DNA of 64,000 nt from Neonectria sp. B-13 (Eukaryota > Ascomycota > Sordariomycetes > Hypocreales > Nectriaceae). This document shows, one piece after another, positions 10,107 through 21,615 of this stretch. The position numbers and the translations under genes were made by a program. The stretch covers positions 582,586 to 646,585 of the forward strand of contig NOKP01000028.1 of the NCBI GenBank assembly GCA_002682825.1. The letters are read 5' to 3'. The stretch's first letter is position 1, and each line of letters starts with the position of its first letter. The notes beneath the pieces were generated by a model. The model did no database searches. It saw only the letters and a list, made by a program, of their open reading frames with translations, and was not told the DNA's origin.

Positions 10107-11052
10107 GGAAATCACCCCTGTAGAGACTAGAATTGCAGTGCGTGCATAGTACCTGCGGGAGCCCTGTATGCCAAGAAATGGTTCTCTTGGGTATTGGAAG
10201 CCTAGAATTAGAAAAAGGCGATTTACCTCCTCTGGAGAGGCTAGAATTGCAGTGCATCCTGCGGGTTGATGCTAGTATGCCTAGAAACGGTTCTCTCGGG
10301 TATAATTGGAAGCCTAAAATTAGAAAAGGCGATTTACCTCCTCTGGAGAGGCTAGAATTGCAGTGCAGGACCGCCACTCGGCACACGTAGCTCACGCTGA
10401 GTGGATGAACTCTGCTCCCTTGCACTTGACGCTGTTGTCGCTGAAGATCTAGCCGTATTCCTATGGCAGTTGGAGCCGCAAGAATGGCACAAGGCTGCCA
10501 TGTTGATCTCTGTACCTTTCTGACGGCCGCCTTCCCGACAAGCTAAGGCGGTCGGGCCTTTAGTAGAGCTAGGGCGGATTGTGGTACGTAAATACAGAGG
10601 GAAGTCTCCCTATCTCTGTTTATGAGTGGCAGGCCTTGGATTTAAGAATCTGTGTCGAGTGGCAGACTTTGAACAGGGCCGTAAATGTCTATGCAGAGCT
10701 AGTTACACTAAGAGACAAAAAAAAGATGGCAGTCTTTATAGTGTAATTGGAACTCTGGCACTAGAAAAAGACGACTTACGTCCTTCGTAGAGACTAGAAT
10801 TGCAGTGCTGAATGTCGGGATGTTTCGAAGTGTGGGAGCTGAAAACCAGAAGCAGTCAAGTTACGCCTGACCCATGCACGCCAAGAAGCAGTCCTCTCGG
10901 GTCCCTATGATTGGATGCTAGAACTGGAAAAATGCCAGTTGCCTCCTCATAGAGACTAGAATTGCAGTGCTCGCCCCCGGCACGACCGAATTCCCGGAAC
11001 ATTGGAACAGAAACAGAGGGTCACCTCCTCCGCAGAGGCTAGAATTGCAGTG
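10107..11052 (+). repeat. Degenerate interspersed repeat array, six cores
   Basis: Six copies of a 20 bp core, TAGAGRCTAGAATTGCAGTG or a close variant, lie in one orientation at 10121-10140, 10235-10254, 10346-10365, 10788-10807, 10950-10969 and 11033-11052. Copies two and three sit in two adjacent units of about 111-114 bp that share further blocks: AGTATGCC/TGTATGCC, GGTTCTCTYGGGTAT, GGAAGCCTARAATTAGAAAA and GGCGATTTACCTCCTCT. Copies four and five keep weaker versions of the same flanks (ATTGGA, CTAGAA, GAAAAA, CCTCCTC). Spacing grows from ~111 bp to 423 bp between copies three and four, as if units had been lost or had decayed. No coding potential is seen. It could be a decayed minisatellite or a remnant of a mobile element with internal repeats. 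Confidence 0.85.
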
Positions 11053-11837
11053 AAGGGATCCATGCATTTCAACCCTTTCCATCGTCCGACCACACCCATC
11101 CACGAAGTGTACCCACCCGTACCCCCGCACTTCCTCCCCCAAATATCCCCATATNCAGGTTTCTTGGCTAGTTAAAGTCTCGATGAGAAACGGAAATGAC
11201 AAAAAGCACAGCGCATGCATTATTAGTTTATATCCGATCTCGGGCAAGCAGAACCTCCTCTGTCTCCTCGGCTCATCGCCCCGACAGTCGCCCGGCCGAA
11301 ACGCGCTTATTCGGAAGCAGGCCGGCCGGGTCAGGACGCTGTAGCGAGCTCCTCCGCTCCAGCGCCGAAAGAACAGACATCATGAGATGTCACTAAGCCG
11401 AGCACGGCAGCCAAGCCTCCAACTCGAGTCTTACCAATAAATGCCCTCCCGTCTTCCTCCTCGTAAACAAGCCCCCTCCCGTCCAACCCGCCGCTCACAA
11501 CTTTCCACGTTGTATCGCAGCGTCGTACGTCCCGGAGCTAGTAGTCGTCGTCTCGAATAACTCCGCCGATCCCGGGCGTGACGTCGTCGCCAAGTGCTCC
11601 GTGCCAACAGACGACACGACATCCTTCCCCCAATCTCAGCCTTGGCCGGTTCGCCTCCAATGTGAATTCAATCCCTGCTAGGTTTCCCTTTTTTCCCAGT
11701 CATGGTGTCCCTCGTTTGTACCACGTCCCCGAGCTGAAAACACCACGCCTTGCAAAACAAAACAAAAACATCCGATTATCCCGCACCACAAACTACCATC
11801 CATCAGCTCCTCTCCTGAATCCCCCCGGTTGAGAATC
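11053..11837. other. Upstream region of the WD40 gene
   Basis: A pyrimidine-rich, A-rich run just before the ATG at 11838 is typical of a fungal leader. No gene is seen. Confidence 0.45.
11155..11155. other. Ambiguous base in assembly
   Basis: The single N of the window lies about 100 bp after the last repeat core, in a gene-free stretch. It may mark a consensus problem next to the repeats. Confidence 0.95.
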
Positions 11838-13673
11838 ATGGGCGCCGAAACCCTCGGCCCGCGCTGCGCGGCGCTCCTCGCCTCCGTTGCCGGGTCCGGC
11901 GACGCGCTCGGCGACTTGGTGGTGCGCTACCCGGCGGCACGGCCGGCGCTGGCGGTGCTGTCGCGCGAGCTGTCCGAGGTCCAGCTGGTGGCGCGGCTGC
12001 TGGACCACAACGCCGCTGACGACGGCCGGCTCCCGGCCAAGCTGGCCACGGCGCTGCGCAACGTCGTCGAGGGCGCGGGGTTCCTCGTCGAGGAGATCAA
12101 CGATGCGCTGGACGGCCCGGACGAGGACGAGCCGCGGCGCCGGGTGTGGCTGGAGCACACCACCGAGCGGCTGGCGCCGTTGGGGAGGTTGGTGGAGAGT
12201 GCCCGGATCGCCATGAACCTGGGCTTGGATGCTTTATTATTGTCAGTCCTTTTTTGTTCTCACTACAGAGGACTTCTACTCTCATTTCTTGCCTTGCATA
12301 CTAACCATCAGCAGCGCCGTCAACTTCCAGCCCGCGGCAGGCGAGGCGGAGCTGCCGCCGTACAACAGCTCGCAGATCCTCCAGGAAGCCTTCAACCTGC
12401 GAGTGCGGCTGAACGAGGACGCGGAGAGCGACGACTTCCGCGTGCAGACGCAGCAGCCGGTGCTTGTTGCCTTTATCGAGGCGCTGCAGGAGTACATGGA
12501 GCAGACGTCGACGAGTCTGTTTGTGCCGGAGACGGGTGGCCGGGCGGTAGTAAATGCCGAGTATGTTTTGTCTCCTTGATATGTCGTGGCCTCTCGCTCA
12601 CAACATGATATAGAACCGCCGTGTCCTCCCTCCACTCGGAAATGGACCCTGAGATCCCAGACTACCACGCCATCGGCATCACCAACCCAACCCCGCTGTC
12701 CATCAGCCTCCGCCACCTCGCCAAGAAGGAACTCTCCAACCATGAGGTCGTTCAGGTGACGTTCCTCCTGCGCCAGGGCAAGCCCACCATCGCCGTGTCG
12801 ACCATGGACCCTCCCACGCGCTTCTACGACACGCAGGCCAACCAGGTCTCGTGCCTGTCCAACCAGCACGGCGTCCAGCTGACCTTCTGCGACGACGGCC
12901 GCTCGTGGGCCTACCTGTGCGAGGAGGACGCCAAGGACCTCAACGCCTGGAGCCACGACGGCATGACCTTCAAGAAGCCCCTCGTGTTCCTGGGCGACTA
13001 CATCAACGGCCGGCGCATCCAGCAGATGCGCTGGCCGGGCGCCAAGCCGCTGTGCTTCTCGCCCGACGGCAAGTGGCTCGCGGTGAGCAGCGCGCGCAAC
13101 CGCATCGCGCTGATCGACGTCAAGTCGGGCGGCGTGCTGGACCGCGCGCGCATCATATCGTGCCATCTCGACGAGGTGACGCACGCCGTCTTCACGCCCG
13201 ACTGCAAGGCGCTCGTGTCGCAGAGCGTCGACGGCACGATCCGGCTGACGGACCCGACGACGGGCAAGGCGCTGGCCAAGCTGGACACGGACACGTGGAA
13301 GCGGCCGCTGTTCCTGGGCGTGGTGCCCAACAGCGACGTGGTGGTGTCGATCCGCGGCGACACCGTCTACCACTGGAACCACACGAGCGCGGACCTGGAG
13401 TCGTACAGCCTGGGGTCGCGGCGCACGCGCGAGGGCTGGCCGCTGGCGATATCGCGGGACTGCCGGTTCATGTGCTGCCGCACCGACGACGGCGTCGACA
13501 TTGGCGACTTGTACTCGGGCAAGGTGCTGTACACGATCAAGTTCCAGAGCGGGTTTGTCACGGCGGCGAGCTTCAGCGGGGACGGACGGTATTTGATACT
13601 GGGCAAGGCGGCGTCGTGGATGGGCGTGCGGGTGACCATGTCGACGTTGGATGTGTGGGAATTGGTCTTTTAG
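11838..13673 (+). CDS. WD40-like propeller protein with helical N-terminal domain
   Basis: Three exons, 11838-12241, 12312-12560 and 12614-13673, have introns of 70 bp (GTCAGT, CTAAC, CAG) and 53 bp (GTATGT...TAG) and give 570 residues. The ATG at 11838 is the first in frame. Residues 1-190 are helical and leucine-rich, with an EL-x-EVQLVARLL segment and an LPAKLATALRN segment like the N-terminal helical domains found on fungal STAND/NLR proteins (an impression from pattern only). Residues ~280-570 form degenerate WD/YVTN-type blades, for example CFSPDGKWLAVSSARNRIALIDV, AVFTPDCKALVSQSVDGTIRL, LAISRDCRFMCCRT and ASFSGDGRYLILG. No NACHT or NB-ARC motor and no P-loop lies between them. The function is unknown, and a scaffold or signalling role is inferred. 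Confidence 0.82.
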
Positions 13674-13941
13674 GGGGGATGATCAGGGGGGATGATTTCA
13701 AGAGGGATTTCAGGGGTATATAAAAGCGTGTCCTTGAAGTTGATATGGTTATTCTACATGACAGGATATGAGTGTAGTCAATCTTCAGTATAAATGTGCG
13801 GCGTATATATAAAGACCATGTCTTCCTCTCCCACCTCAACTCTAGATATCCTCACTCCCCCTTACCTGTATACATCCTTCAACTCCCACTCAACCTAAAC
13901 TCTAGCAACCCCCACTCCCTCACCTCAACTAGATCCCTTCC

Positions 13942-16716
13942 TCACTCAACCTCCTCCCACCTCTCCTCCAACATCCGAACCCGCATCACACTCCCCGCCC
14001 CCACCGCACTCGCCCTCATCTCGCTCGCCTGACGATCATACACATGCCCCTGAAGCACATACTCGTTGGCGTGCCCATACCCAGCATACGCATTGCCCAC
14101 CGTGTAACTGTGCCCCATGGTCACGTCTACAGTCCCGCCCATGGCCTTGTAGAAGCTGCCCGAGATGCCCAGCGTCTGCGCCTGCATCGCCGCCAGCCGC
14201 TTCTGCGCCAGTATCTGCTCGCACACCGTGATCGTCTCGCACCAGACTTGGTGGCGGTGCTCGCCCGCTGCCAGGAAGCCCGCGAGGTCGCCCGACGCGC
14301 ACGCCTGCGTGTACAGGCTGCGCATCCGCGGCGAGTACACGTCACACATGCGCTGCTTGTCCGCGGCATCCCGCTCGCCGCGCAGCACGAACTGCGGCTC
14401 AAGGCTGGTCCCCTTCGCGAACGACAGGTAGCACTCCTCGCAGATGGCCGCCACGCCCCAGCCCCAGACGCGCCGTCCACCGCCCTTCTTCAAGTGTCTC
14501 CGCTGGCACGGTGGCACCGTCCCGAACGTCGTCGCCAGCTCGCCCAGCGGCGTCCAGTCGCCCCGGAGCAGCGACTCCGAGTACGCGCCCAGATACGCCT
14601 TCGCGCGGTGGTGCGCCAGGTTGAAGCAGCACAGCAGCGTGTCGGCCGGCGACGTTCCCGGCTTGCGCACGAAGTGGTCCGTTCCGCCCAGCACCGCGAC
14701 GATGCCGGCGTGGCAGCCGCCGCAGATACTGAAGCCGGCCGGGTCGCTGCGGAGCGTGTACCAGACGGCGCCCGTTGTGCCCTGGGCGCTGCAGAAGGGC
14801 TGCTCGTCGACGCCGCGGATGGCCGTCCAGAAAATGTCCATGTCCTTCTTGGACACGGCGTGGCGCGTGGGGATCACGATGTTGAGATGCCCCATCACGC
14901 ATCTCGTATCAAAGTCACCCCCAGGCACACGTCTAAAGACGTCTCCCCCCGGCATGTCGTGGAAGTAGTCGTAGTAGCAGGCAACGCAGACCTGGAGCCC
15001 GTCCGGGCCGCGCGATGACTTGAACCAGGCGCGGTCGTTGGCCTTGATGACCGCTTGCTTGGGACACGCCGGGAGCTGGATCCGCGTCTTGACGCCCTCA
15101 GCAAAGGCCGCCCAGTTGTTGGCTTTTTCGCAGTCCTCGAAGATGCGCCGGACGTACCACGCGGATGAGTCGCAGAAGGCCTGAGTGGCGATACTCTGCA
15201 GCTGGAAATGGTTTCCAAACGACGTCGCCATCAGGTCGTCCTCGTAGCACGCTTTGCATATGGTCATCCCGGGGATCTCGGTCGTCGTGTACCAGCTCTC
15301 GCCTTCTTTGATGGCAGCCTGTGGGCAATCATCCATGTTCGCCCGCTTCTCCATAAACCCAACGGCAGGACCAAGGTTCCCCGACGACACGACCTCAGGC
15401 CAGAGCCGGTCTTTCATACGCCGGGTTCCGAAGAGACACCTCCGAGGCTTCTTGTCGTGGTAGAAGCTCTTGGCAAAGACATCCCGGAACGAGGTGTCGT
15501 AGATGTGGTCGACATAGCATCGCCCACATATGAGGAACGAAGGGACGTTAGGATGGTAGAACCAGTCCAAGTCGTACGTGACGGCGTCTGAACTGCACTC
15601 GGCCAGCGGTGTAACACCTGAAGGATGCGGTCTCGGGGGCTCTGGGGTTCTCGAGGGTCGAGGAGGTGGGGGAGGCGGCCGAGCCTGGGTTGACTCGACT
15701 GAGAAGGCATTCGTCGAAGATCGAGGTTGTTCCTGGGCCGGATTAACCGGAGGAGGCGGGTAGCTCTGCCGAGGAGACCGTTCCTGGACTGAGACCACTC
15801 GAGGAGGAGGAGGAGGAAAGACCTGTCGAGGAGACCGAGGAGACTGGACTTGAGCCGGCTGGTTTGAAGCAGGAGAAGACCTCTGCGGGCTCTGAGGTAA
15901 CAAAGCAGAACCATAAGCACCCTCAAAGCCTTCCTGGAACGGATTATTCGACGAAACCTCCCGACCCGGACCTGGCGAACCCTCCACGCCCTCCGCCGCC
16001 CTTCCCGCCCCGCGAACAACCCCGGGCCGCGGAAGGACAGCCGGAGCGGAGGTCCGACCCGGCGGCGGCGGGAAGTACACACTGCTCTGCGGCCTCGGAG
16101 GCACCGGCGGCGGCGTCTCCAGCTGCAACTGCTCCATCTGCTGCTGCATCTGCCGGCGATACGCCGTCTGCTCCGCTTCCGCCTCGGCCTTCAACCGTTC
16201 CGTCTCCAGGTTTAGCTTCTGGAGTTCCTGTTCCTGCTCAGCGCAGTATTGCGCAGCGAGGCGCTCGGCGTACTGCCTGTCCGCCTCGGCTTGCTGGACG
16301 GCTGCGGCTTGTTGTTGACGTAGATGGGCGAGTTCCTGGGTTGCTTGGTGTTCCGCCACGGTTTGTTGTTGGCGCAGGCGGGCGAGTTCCTGGGTTGCTT
16401 GTCGTTCCGCAACGGCCTGTTGCTGGCGAAGGCGGGCGAGTTCCTCGTCGGCTTGTTGCTGCCATGGTGACGTTGGTGATGGTGTTGGCTGTTGCTGCTG
16501 GGCGTATGGCTGCTGGTGATACTGCTGAGGTTGTCCATACTGTCCTTGCTGCCCGTAATGCCCTTGTCTATCCTGCCCATACTGTCCTTGCTGATGTCCC
16601 TGCTGTCGTCCCTGCTGTTGTCCCTGCTGTTGTCCCTGCTGCCTCCGCTGATACACCAGATTAGCCTGTTGCACAATCTCCCCGGCCTTCGCCACCATGT
16701 TCCCAAACCGGCCCAT
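13942..16716 (-). CDS. Gln-rich coiled-coil protein with five tandem Cys4 modules
   Basis: One exon gives 924 residues from the ATG at 16716; the two residues upstream in frame begin at GTG. Order of parts: a short amphipathic start; a Gln/Gly-rich tract (about 27-80) with QQGQ repeats; a coiled coil holding an 18-residue repeat three times (ELARLRQQQAVAERQATQ type, about 93-146); a Pro-rich disordered linker (about 200-370); then a Cys-rich region. In that region CxxC pairs occur at about residues 397, 486, 576, 663 and 758, a period near 90. Each unit also has an earlier Cys, a conserved Trp (WFY, WYT, WFK, WYT, WGW), a downstream Phe and a later Cys. I read this as five tandem zinc-binding modules. 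Similar fungal proteins are sometimes labelled integral membrane protein, but no membrane span is visible here. Confidence 0.88.
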   Translation of the reverse strand: MGRFGNMVAKAGEIVQQANLVYQRRQQGQQQGQQQGRQQGHQQGQYGQDRQGHYGQQGQYGQPQQYHQQPYAQQQQPTPSPTSPWQQQADEELARLRQQQAVAERQATQELARLRQQQTVAEHQATQELAHLRQQQAAAVQQAEADRQYAERLAAQYCAEQEQELQKLNLETERLKAEAEAEQTAYRRQMQQQMEQLQLETPPPVPPRPQSSVYFPPPPGRTSAPAVLPRPGVVRGAGRAAEGVEGSPGPGREVSSNNPFQEGFEGAYGSALLPQSPQRSSPASNQPAQVQSPRSPRQVFPPPPPRVVSVQERSPRQSYPPPPVNPAQEQPRSSTNAFSVESTQARPPPPPPRPSRTPEPPRPHPSGVTPLAECSSDAVTYDLDWFYHPNVPSFLICGRCYVDHIYDTSFRDVFAKSFYHDKKPRRCLFGTRRMKDRLWPEVVSSGNLGPAVGFMEKRANMDDCPQAAIKEGESWYTTTEIPGMTICKACYEDDLMATSFGNHFQLQSIATQAFCDSSAWYVRRIFEDCEKANNWAAFAEGVKTRIQLPACPKQAVIKANDRAWFKSSRGPDGLQVCVACYYDYFHDMPGGDVFRRVPGGDFDTRCVMGHLNIVIPTRHAVSKKDMDIFWTAIRGVDEQPFCSAQGTTGAVWYTLRSDPAGFSICGGCHAGIVAVLGGTDHFVRKPGTSPADTLLCCFNLAHHRAKAYLGAYSESLLRGDWTPLGELATTFGTVPPCQRRHLKKGGGRRVWGWGVAAICEECYLSFAKGTSLEPQFVLRGERDAADKQRMCDVYSPRMRSLYTQACASGDLAGFLAAGEHRHQVWCETITVCEQILAQKRLAAMQAQTLGISGSFYKAMGGTVDVTMGHSYTVGNAYAGYGHANEYVLQGHVYDRQASEMRASAVGAGSVMRVRMLEERWEEVE

Positions 16717-17497
16717 CCTCACTTCCCCTTCCTATCGCTTCGTTTCCTTCACCTCTCTCGGAGAATAAAACGCTCACAAAATAAAAAACTGGTGGCGCCC
16801 TGTCATAAGCAAAGCCACCATCTCCTATCCGCACTTCTAGAAAGATTCCAAGATGGCGCCGGCGTTTCTTTCTGAGGGTGGCGCTACCTATTTGACCAAG
16901 GCTCCGAGGTCAGGATGCCCGGCGTGGCAGTGCATCCATTGACCATTCATCTGCTCTCCGTCAGGCTGAATGCGAACCGGGGGCCCTTGTCTTCAGCTGG
17001 ACTGACTCTCTCAGCTCGGTCTTGGCATGACGTCGGGTTCTACTCTATTATTCAGCAAGTGGAGTGTATCACGACAAAACAACTCATAAATGCAGTCAAG
17101 ATAATAGCACGTCCTCAATTTTGATACCGAACTCACTCCTCATCATAATCATAATCTCACTTGCTCCTCCCAAGTATTGTCGACAGAAGACTTTTAGAAT
17201 ATTCTCCTTTTCCTTATACATGCAATGTCCTCCCCAAATAGCTGCCGACCATCATCATGACGGCCTTTGCTTGTAAAAACTGTAAACAAACCTCAAAGCA
17301 ATAGGTATATCCCTCCAATCATTTCCCACAACGCCGGTGATCCGTTTCGTTCCGTTCCGTTCAATGCCCGCCCATCCATGCTAGTCACCTCGTATGCGAG
17401 ACCATCAACGCCAATGGCTCATTATGCCGCCCAAAGCTTGTCGACAAACCGTCGTGCATGCATCAATGCTGGGTAATTGCAGTCGTTTCTTGGTTCC
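16717..17497. other. Upstream of the Gln-rich gene and 3' flank of the CDC4-like gene
   Basis: No coding frame with support. The part next to 16717 is the presumed promoter of the minus-strand Gln-rich gene. Confidence 0.45.
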
Positions 17498-20400
17498 TTA
17501 TGCTTCCTCCTCAATCATGGCCCGAACCTCGGGCTCGTTCAACAAAATCCGCTTTCCCAGCTCCTCTGGGGGCGTGCCATCTCGGACTGCGCCAAAGTCG
17601 AGGATCTATCACATGTTAGTCAACCGCATTTGGGTACCAAAGGGCTCGTTTCGTCAATACATACCTCGATATATGTCAGCGAGTCTCGTTGCACAGCTGC
17701 CACGCATCTTCTCTCGTCAAACTTGACCTGCCACACACCACTCAGGTCGCTCAGCAAGTCTTGCACGCATTCTCCTGTCCTGACGTCCCACATCTTGACC
17801 GTCTTTTCGCTGCCGCTGATGACCTTTCGCCCATCGTGCTGGAAGCAGGTGATGGCCCCTGTGTGCGCCATGAGCGTGTTCCTGCACTTGCCGCTCTCCG
17901 GGTCCCAAATACGGAGAGTCGAGTCGGCCGCTGCGGAGACCAAGCGCTCGTCACGAAGATCCAAAAGACCAACGAGTAGACTGTGGCCCTCCAGAGTATG
18001 GAGGCAGGCCCCAGTGGCGAGATCCCAAATCTTAACCAGCGAATCCATCGATCCGGAAATGCAGCGGTTGCGCTCGTGGTCAAGAACAACCGAATACACC
18101 TTCTGCGAGTGCCCATGAAGTACATGCAGCGCCTCGCCAGTACTGATCCGCCACACCCGGACAGTGCTATCGTAGGATCCGCTGACCAGTGTGTCTCCGT
18201 GAGCCGAGATGGCTCTGACGGAGTGCGTATGGCCTGACAAGACTCGGATAAAGTACGGGCAGTCCGACTCATGAGCCGGAGGACCCGTCTGGATGTAGCG
18301 TCGAGAGCCCACCTCGGGAAGACGCCAAACTCGCAGCTGGCTGTCCCGGGACCCGGTGATGATGAGAGGCTTCTCTGGCTGCATAACCGCCGTGCCCGTC
18401 GAGTCTTTCCCGGTTTGCGTGGGCATGAGAATCTGTAGGCAACGGACAGTACTAGTGTGTCCATAGAACACCTGCTGGCAGAGGCCCCGCTCAATGTCCC
18501 AGACACGGACAGACCGATCAGTAGAACCCGACACCAACATGTTACCCTCGTACTGAAGAGCCCAAACACCTCCCTCATGTCCCTCAAGCTTCTTCCGGAG
18601 CTTGCCCGTCTTGGTATCGTAGATGTGGATGAGGGTGTCGTCACTGCCGGTAATGATCTTGTCCTCGTCGAACTGGAGGCAAGTTATGACGTGACGGGGG
18701 TGTGCCGCAAAGGCCACATGCCCCGGCTTGACCTCGCCGCTGGTCCAACTCTGGCGGATCATATGGTGACGACGATACAGTGACTTGTAGAGATGCAGCT
18801 GGCGCAAAGTGGACAGCCCCAGATGGGGATCCGGAACGGCGGTGGCAGCGGCGTTAGCTGCCGACAAAGGACCTTCCGACTTGTGCTGCTTGACTTCAAC
18901 CTGGGCCTTCTCGTCGCGGGACGCGGCCTCCTGGGCGCTCGCCCGGCGCTTGGATCTCTCCGACGCCGAGTACGTGTTAAGGGCCCGCTTCCGCTTCGAG
19001 GTCCGAGATTTCTGGCCGGGCTCGTTTCGGAGGCCTCGGGTAAGCTCGTTCTCGGTAGACGTGAGGCGATTCCGCATGCTCAGGTCCTTCTCATATCCAG
19101 TGGCCCCAACGGGGTCTTGCCACCCCCAGCCCTGAACAATAGCCTTGTTCAGCTCACCCGGGGGGAGACGGTAGCCATCGCGATCAAACAACTCCTTCCA
19201 GCCCGTCTCATTTCGGTCAACGATATTGCGCCAGTGTTTTGAGACTTGGGCAGCTCGGCAGAGGTCATGGTGGGACAGATAGGACAAGACGTGGTAGCCA
19301 AGTTCGAGGGGTAGCTGTCGGAGGAAGTCGCACTTCAGAGCCGGGTTCACGGCGTCGGCCACCACCCGCAGCGTGGGGCGAGGGCAGCGGCGGAGGAACT
19401 GGTACATCATAAAGGTCTTCATCTCCGTCTTCATCGAGTCAAATGCCTCGAGTAGCGTCTGGGTGTCCACGACAAAGGGCTGGGTATCAGACGAGCCGGA
19501 GCGGACTAGGGCACGGGAATCGTCATGTGCTTGGCGAGCGAGGACCAGGGCCTTTGAATCTTCCTCGGTAAGTTGCGAGTCATCGACCCAGGTGGACGGG
19601 TCCGTGTTGGAGGTCTGGAAGCTATCTTGAACCTCTTCGTCCTCGTTATCGGCAGAATGCAACTGGGCAGCAGCCAAGGTTGGAGATAATCTCGGACTAG
19701 GAAGACTGGCATCCTGGGCAGTGACCACGTCGACTGTGGGTCTGGCGTGGAAGGATCGCAGGGCTTCATTCAAGGAGCCGTCAGGGTCGGCAAAAGGCTC
19801 CGCGTCGGCATCGGTAATGGGCGGGGTGGCGACGTTGCTGCTAAACACAGTATGAGAGTCGCTGCCGACGGGACTGCTGGCTTCATAGTGGGGAGCAGTC
19901 GGGGCGGAAGAGGAGGGCTCTGGGGACTGCTGGAGTCGGTCGAGATGTAGTGAACGCCGACGAGAAGAGCGGTCGGCGGGCAGGCCAACCACTTCGGATG
20001 TGTCTGGGGTTGCGAGAAAGCCGGATGATGCCCTCGTCGATCTCTCAGCAGGATCACGGCGGCTGCTGCTGCTTCCGTGTGCGATGGATCGGCGCAGTTT
20101 ATCAGATACGGCGTTGAGTTGGGCGGATCGGACAGGTCTTCGGGAGGGGTTCGACGTGGGTGCTGTAGCGTCAGGAGACTCGGCCGGGCTGGCTCTAGTT
20201 TGTCGAGTACGACGAGGGTACGCCTCGGATGGCGATCGTGATGGCTGTCGGGGTATCCTGCTAAGGGTGGTGGGAGTATCTTGGGGAGACTCGCTTTTGA
20301 CAAGGCTGGGAGTGCATCTGTCGCTGGCTGGCCGTTTAATCTACATTTTGACAGTTAGTGTGGGTTCCTGAACTTGGCCGTAGTGGCTTGCAAGATGGCG

Positions 20401-20786
20401 ACATCTGTATTGGATATGAAAGAACTTACCAGCTCGGTTGTTGAAGGCTCCTCAAGTTCTTGTTCTTGATCTTCATCGTCCATGCCCTGGGAGTCCGGGA
20501 GGTTGTACGAGAACTGGATGAGCTCGGGAGGAGTGGGTTTCATGGCGAGCGGGTACTCCTTGGTGTCGAGGTTCTCGAGGGGGATAGGATCGCGGACAAA
20601 GACGTGGGGGAACTTGCGGGTGAGGCGGGTGGTGGTGGTGATGGTCTTAGTCTCTACGCACTCGCTGACCTCGAGTTGGAAGCGGCGTGCGCGGCTCTGG
20701 GAGCCTTCTGAGATGTTGACAGAGACGGTCTGGGGAGGCTTCGGTTGTCGAGGCTCGATGGCCTGGCTCGTGGGCGAAGATGTCAT
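17498..20786 (-). CDS. CDC4: F-box/WD40 SCF substrate receptor, CDC4-like
   Basis: Three exons, 20786-20430, 20340-17665 and 17605-17498, all phase 0, give 1046 residues. The introns are GTAAGT...TGTAG (89 bp) and GTATGT...GATAG (59 bp). Splicing the last intron replaces a read-through tail with a 35-residue acidic terminus ending IEEEA. Upstream of the F-box is a FMMYQFLRRC dimerisation-type helix (about residue 431). The F-box follows at about 456 (LRQLPLELGYHVLSYL...WRNIVDR). After a basic linker come seven to eight WD repeats at about 665-1010, with clear GSDDTLIHIYD, GSTDRSVRVWD, GSRDSQLRVWR, GSYDSTVRVWR, GSMDSLVKIWD and AADSTLRIWD strands. CDC4/FBXW7 proteins bind Skp1 through the F-box and phosphodegrons through the propeller, directing cell-cycle regulators to ubiquitination. 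MET30/sconB is the main alternative, but the dimerisation helix and linker favour CDC4. Confidence 0.93.
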
Positions 20787-21314
20787 GGCTCTTGTGCTCG
20801 TGGCTGGCACGAGGGGAGGACTCGTCTACGCGAGGTGAATGTTGAATGTCGTGTAATGTTGTCGACGGGGGAGGGCGAGAAAAACGAAAGAGTGGGCGAG
20901 TGGTTGCTTGTAGGGTGCAGTCCCGTCGAGGGTGTGTGGTTGTTTGATGACGAGGCTGGATGAGCGTGGACGTCTCACGCGAGAGGGTCGGCTCGGAGTG
21001 GGCGGAGGGGGAAAGACACTACCGGGAGGCAGGCTGATGGTGACGAGGAACGCCCTCGATCCTGGGGGTGAAATTGCGTGAGATGGAGAAGAGGCGAGGG
21101 TGTCGATGGAGAAGAAACGGTGATGGAGATGGAGAAGGAGGAGAAGGAACAGAGGAACAACCACAAAGGGCTTCCCTTCCCGAAGTGGACAGGGCCAAGG
21201 CGAAGATGGGGATTTGCCGGAAGCGACCAAGTGAGGCAAGGCGTTGTTGGTTTGAGCGTGACGCTGGACGGCGGCCGGGCCGAGGAAAAGGCAAGTCGGA
21301 CGAAGTGTGCGAGG

Positions 21315-21368
21315 GACCAAGACCGAGACCAAGACCAAGAACAAGACCAAGAACAAGACCAAGAACAG
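21315..21368 (+). repeat. (GACCAA/GAACAA)n hexamer repeat
   Basis: Nine imperfect hexamers of GACCRA/GAACAA lie about 530 bp upstream of the CDC4-like start. Confidence 0.8.
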
Positions 21369-21615
21369 CGAGGAAAAGAAGGAAAGGGTTTGAAAATGTC
21401 GAGCAAGGGGGCCGAGTTTCCGAGTCGAGTTGAGTCGAGTCTCACGGTTGTCTCGATTTTCGGACTGGCTGCGAGTGAAGGTGCGTTGAGGTGCGGGAGT
21501 GGAGGCGGAGGTGGATGCGGAAGCGGAAGTGGAAGTGGATGGGGGCGATGGGATGAGACGTGACGAGAGGAACCCAAAGGGATGGACTGGGCCGTGGTGG
21601 TCCAGCGGGCTTCCG

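Noticed and set aside
12282..13382. 366-residue minus-strand frame opposite the WD40 gene
   Set aside because: Arg/Val/His-rich shadow crossing the real introns; no domain.
14044..15018. 324-residue plus-strand frame opposite the five-repeat gene
   Set aside because: Arg/His-rich antisense shadow with no family features.
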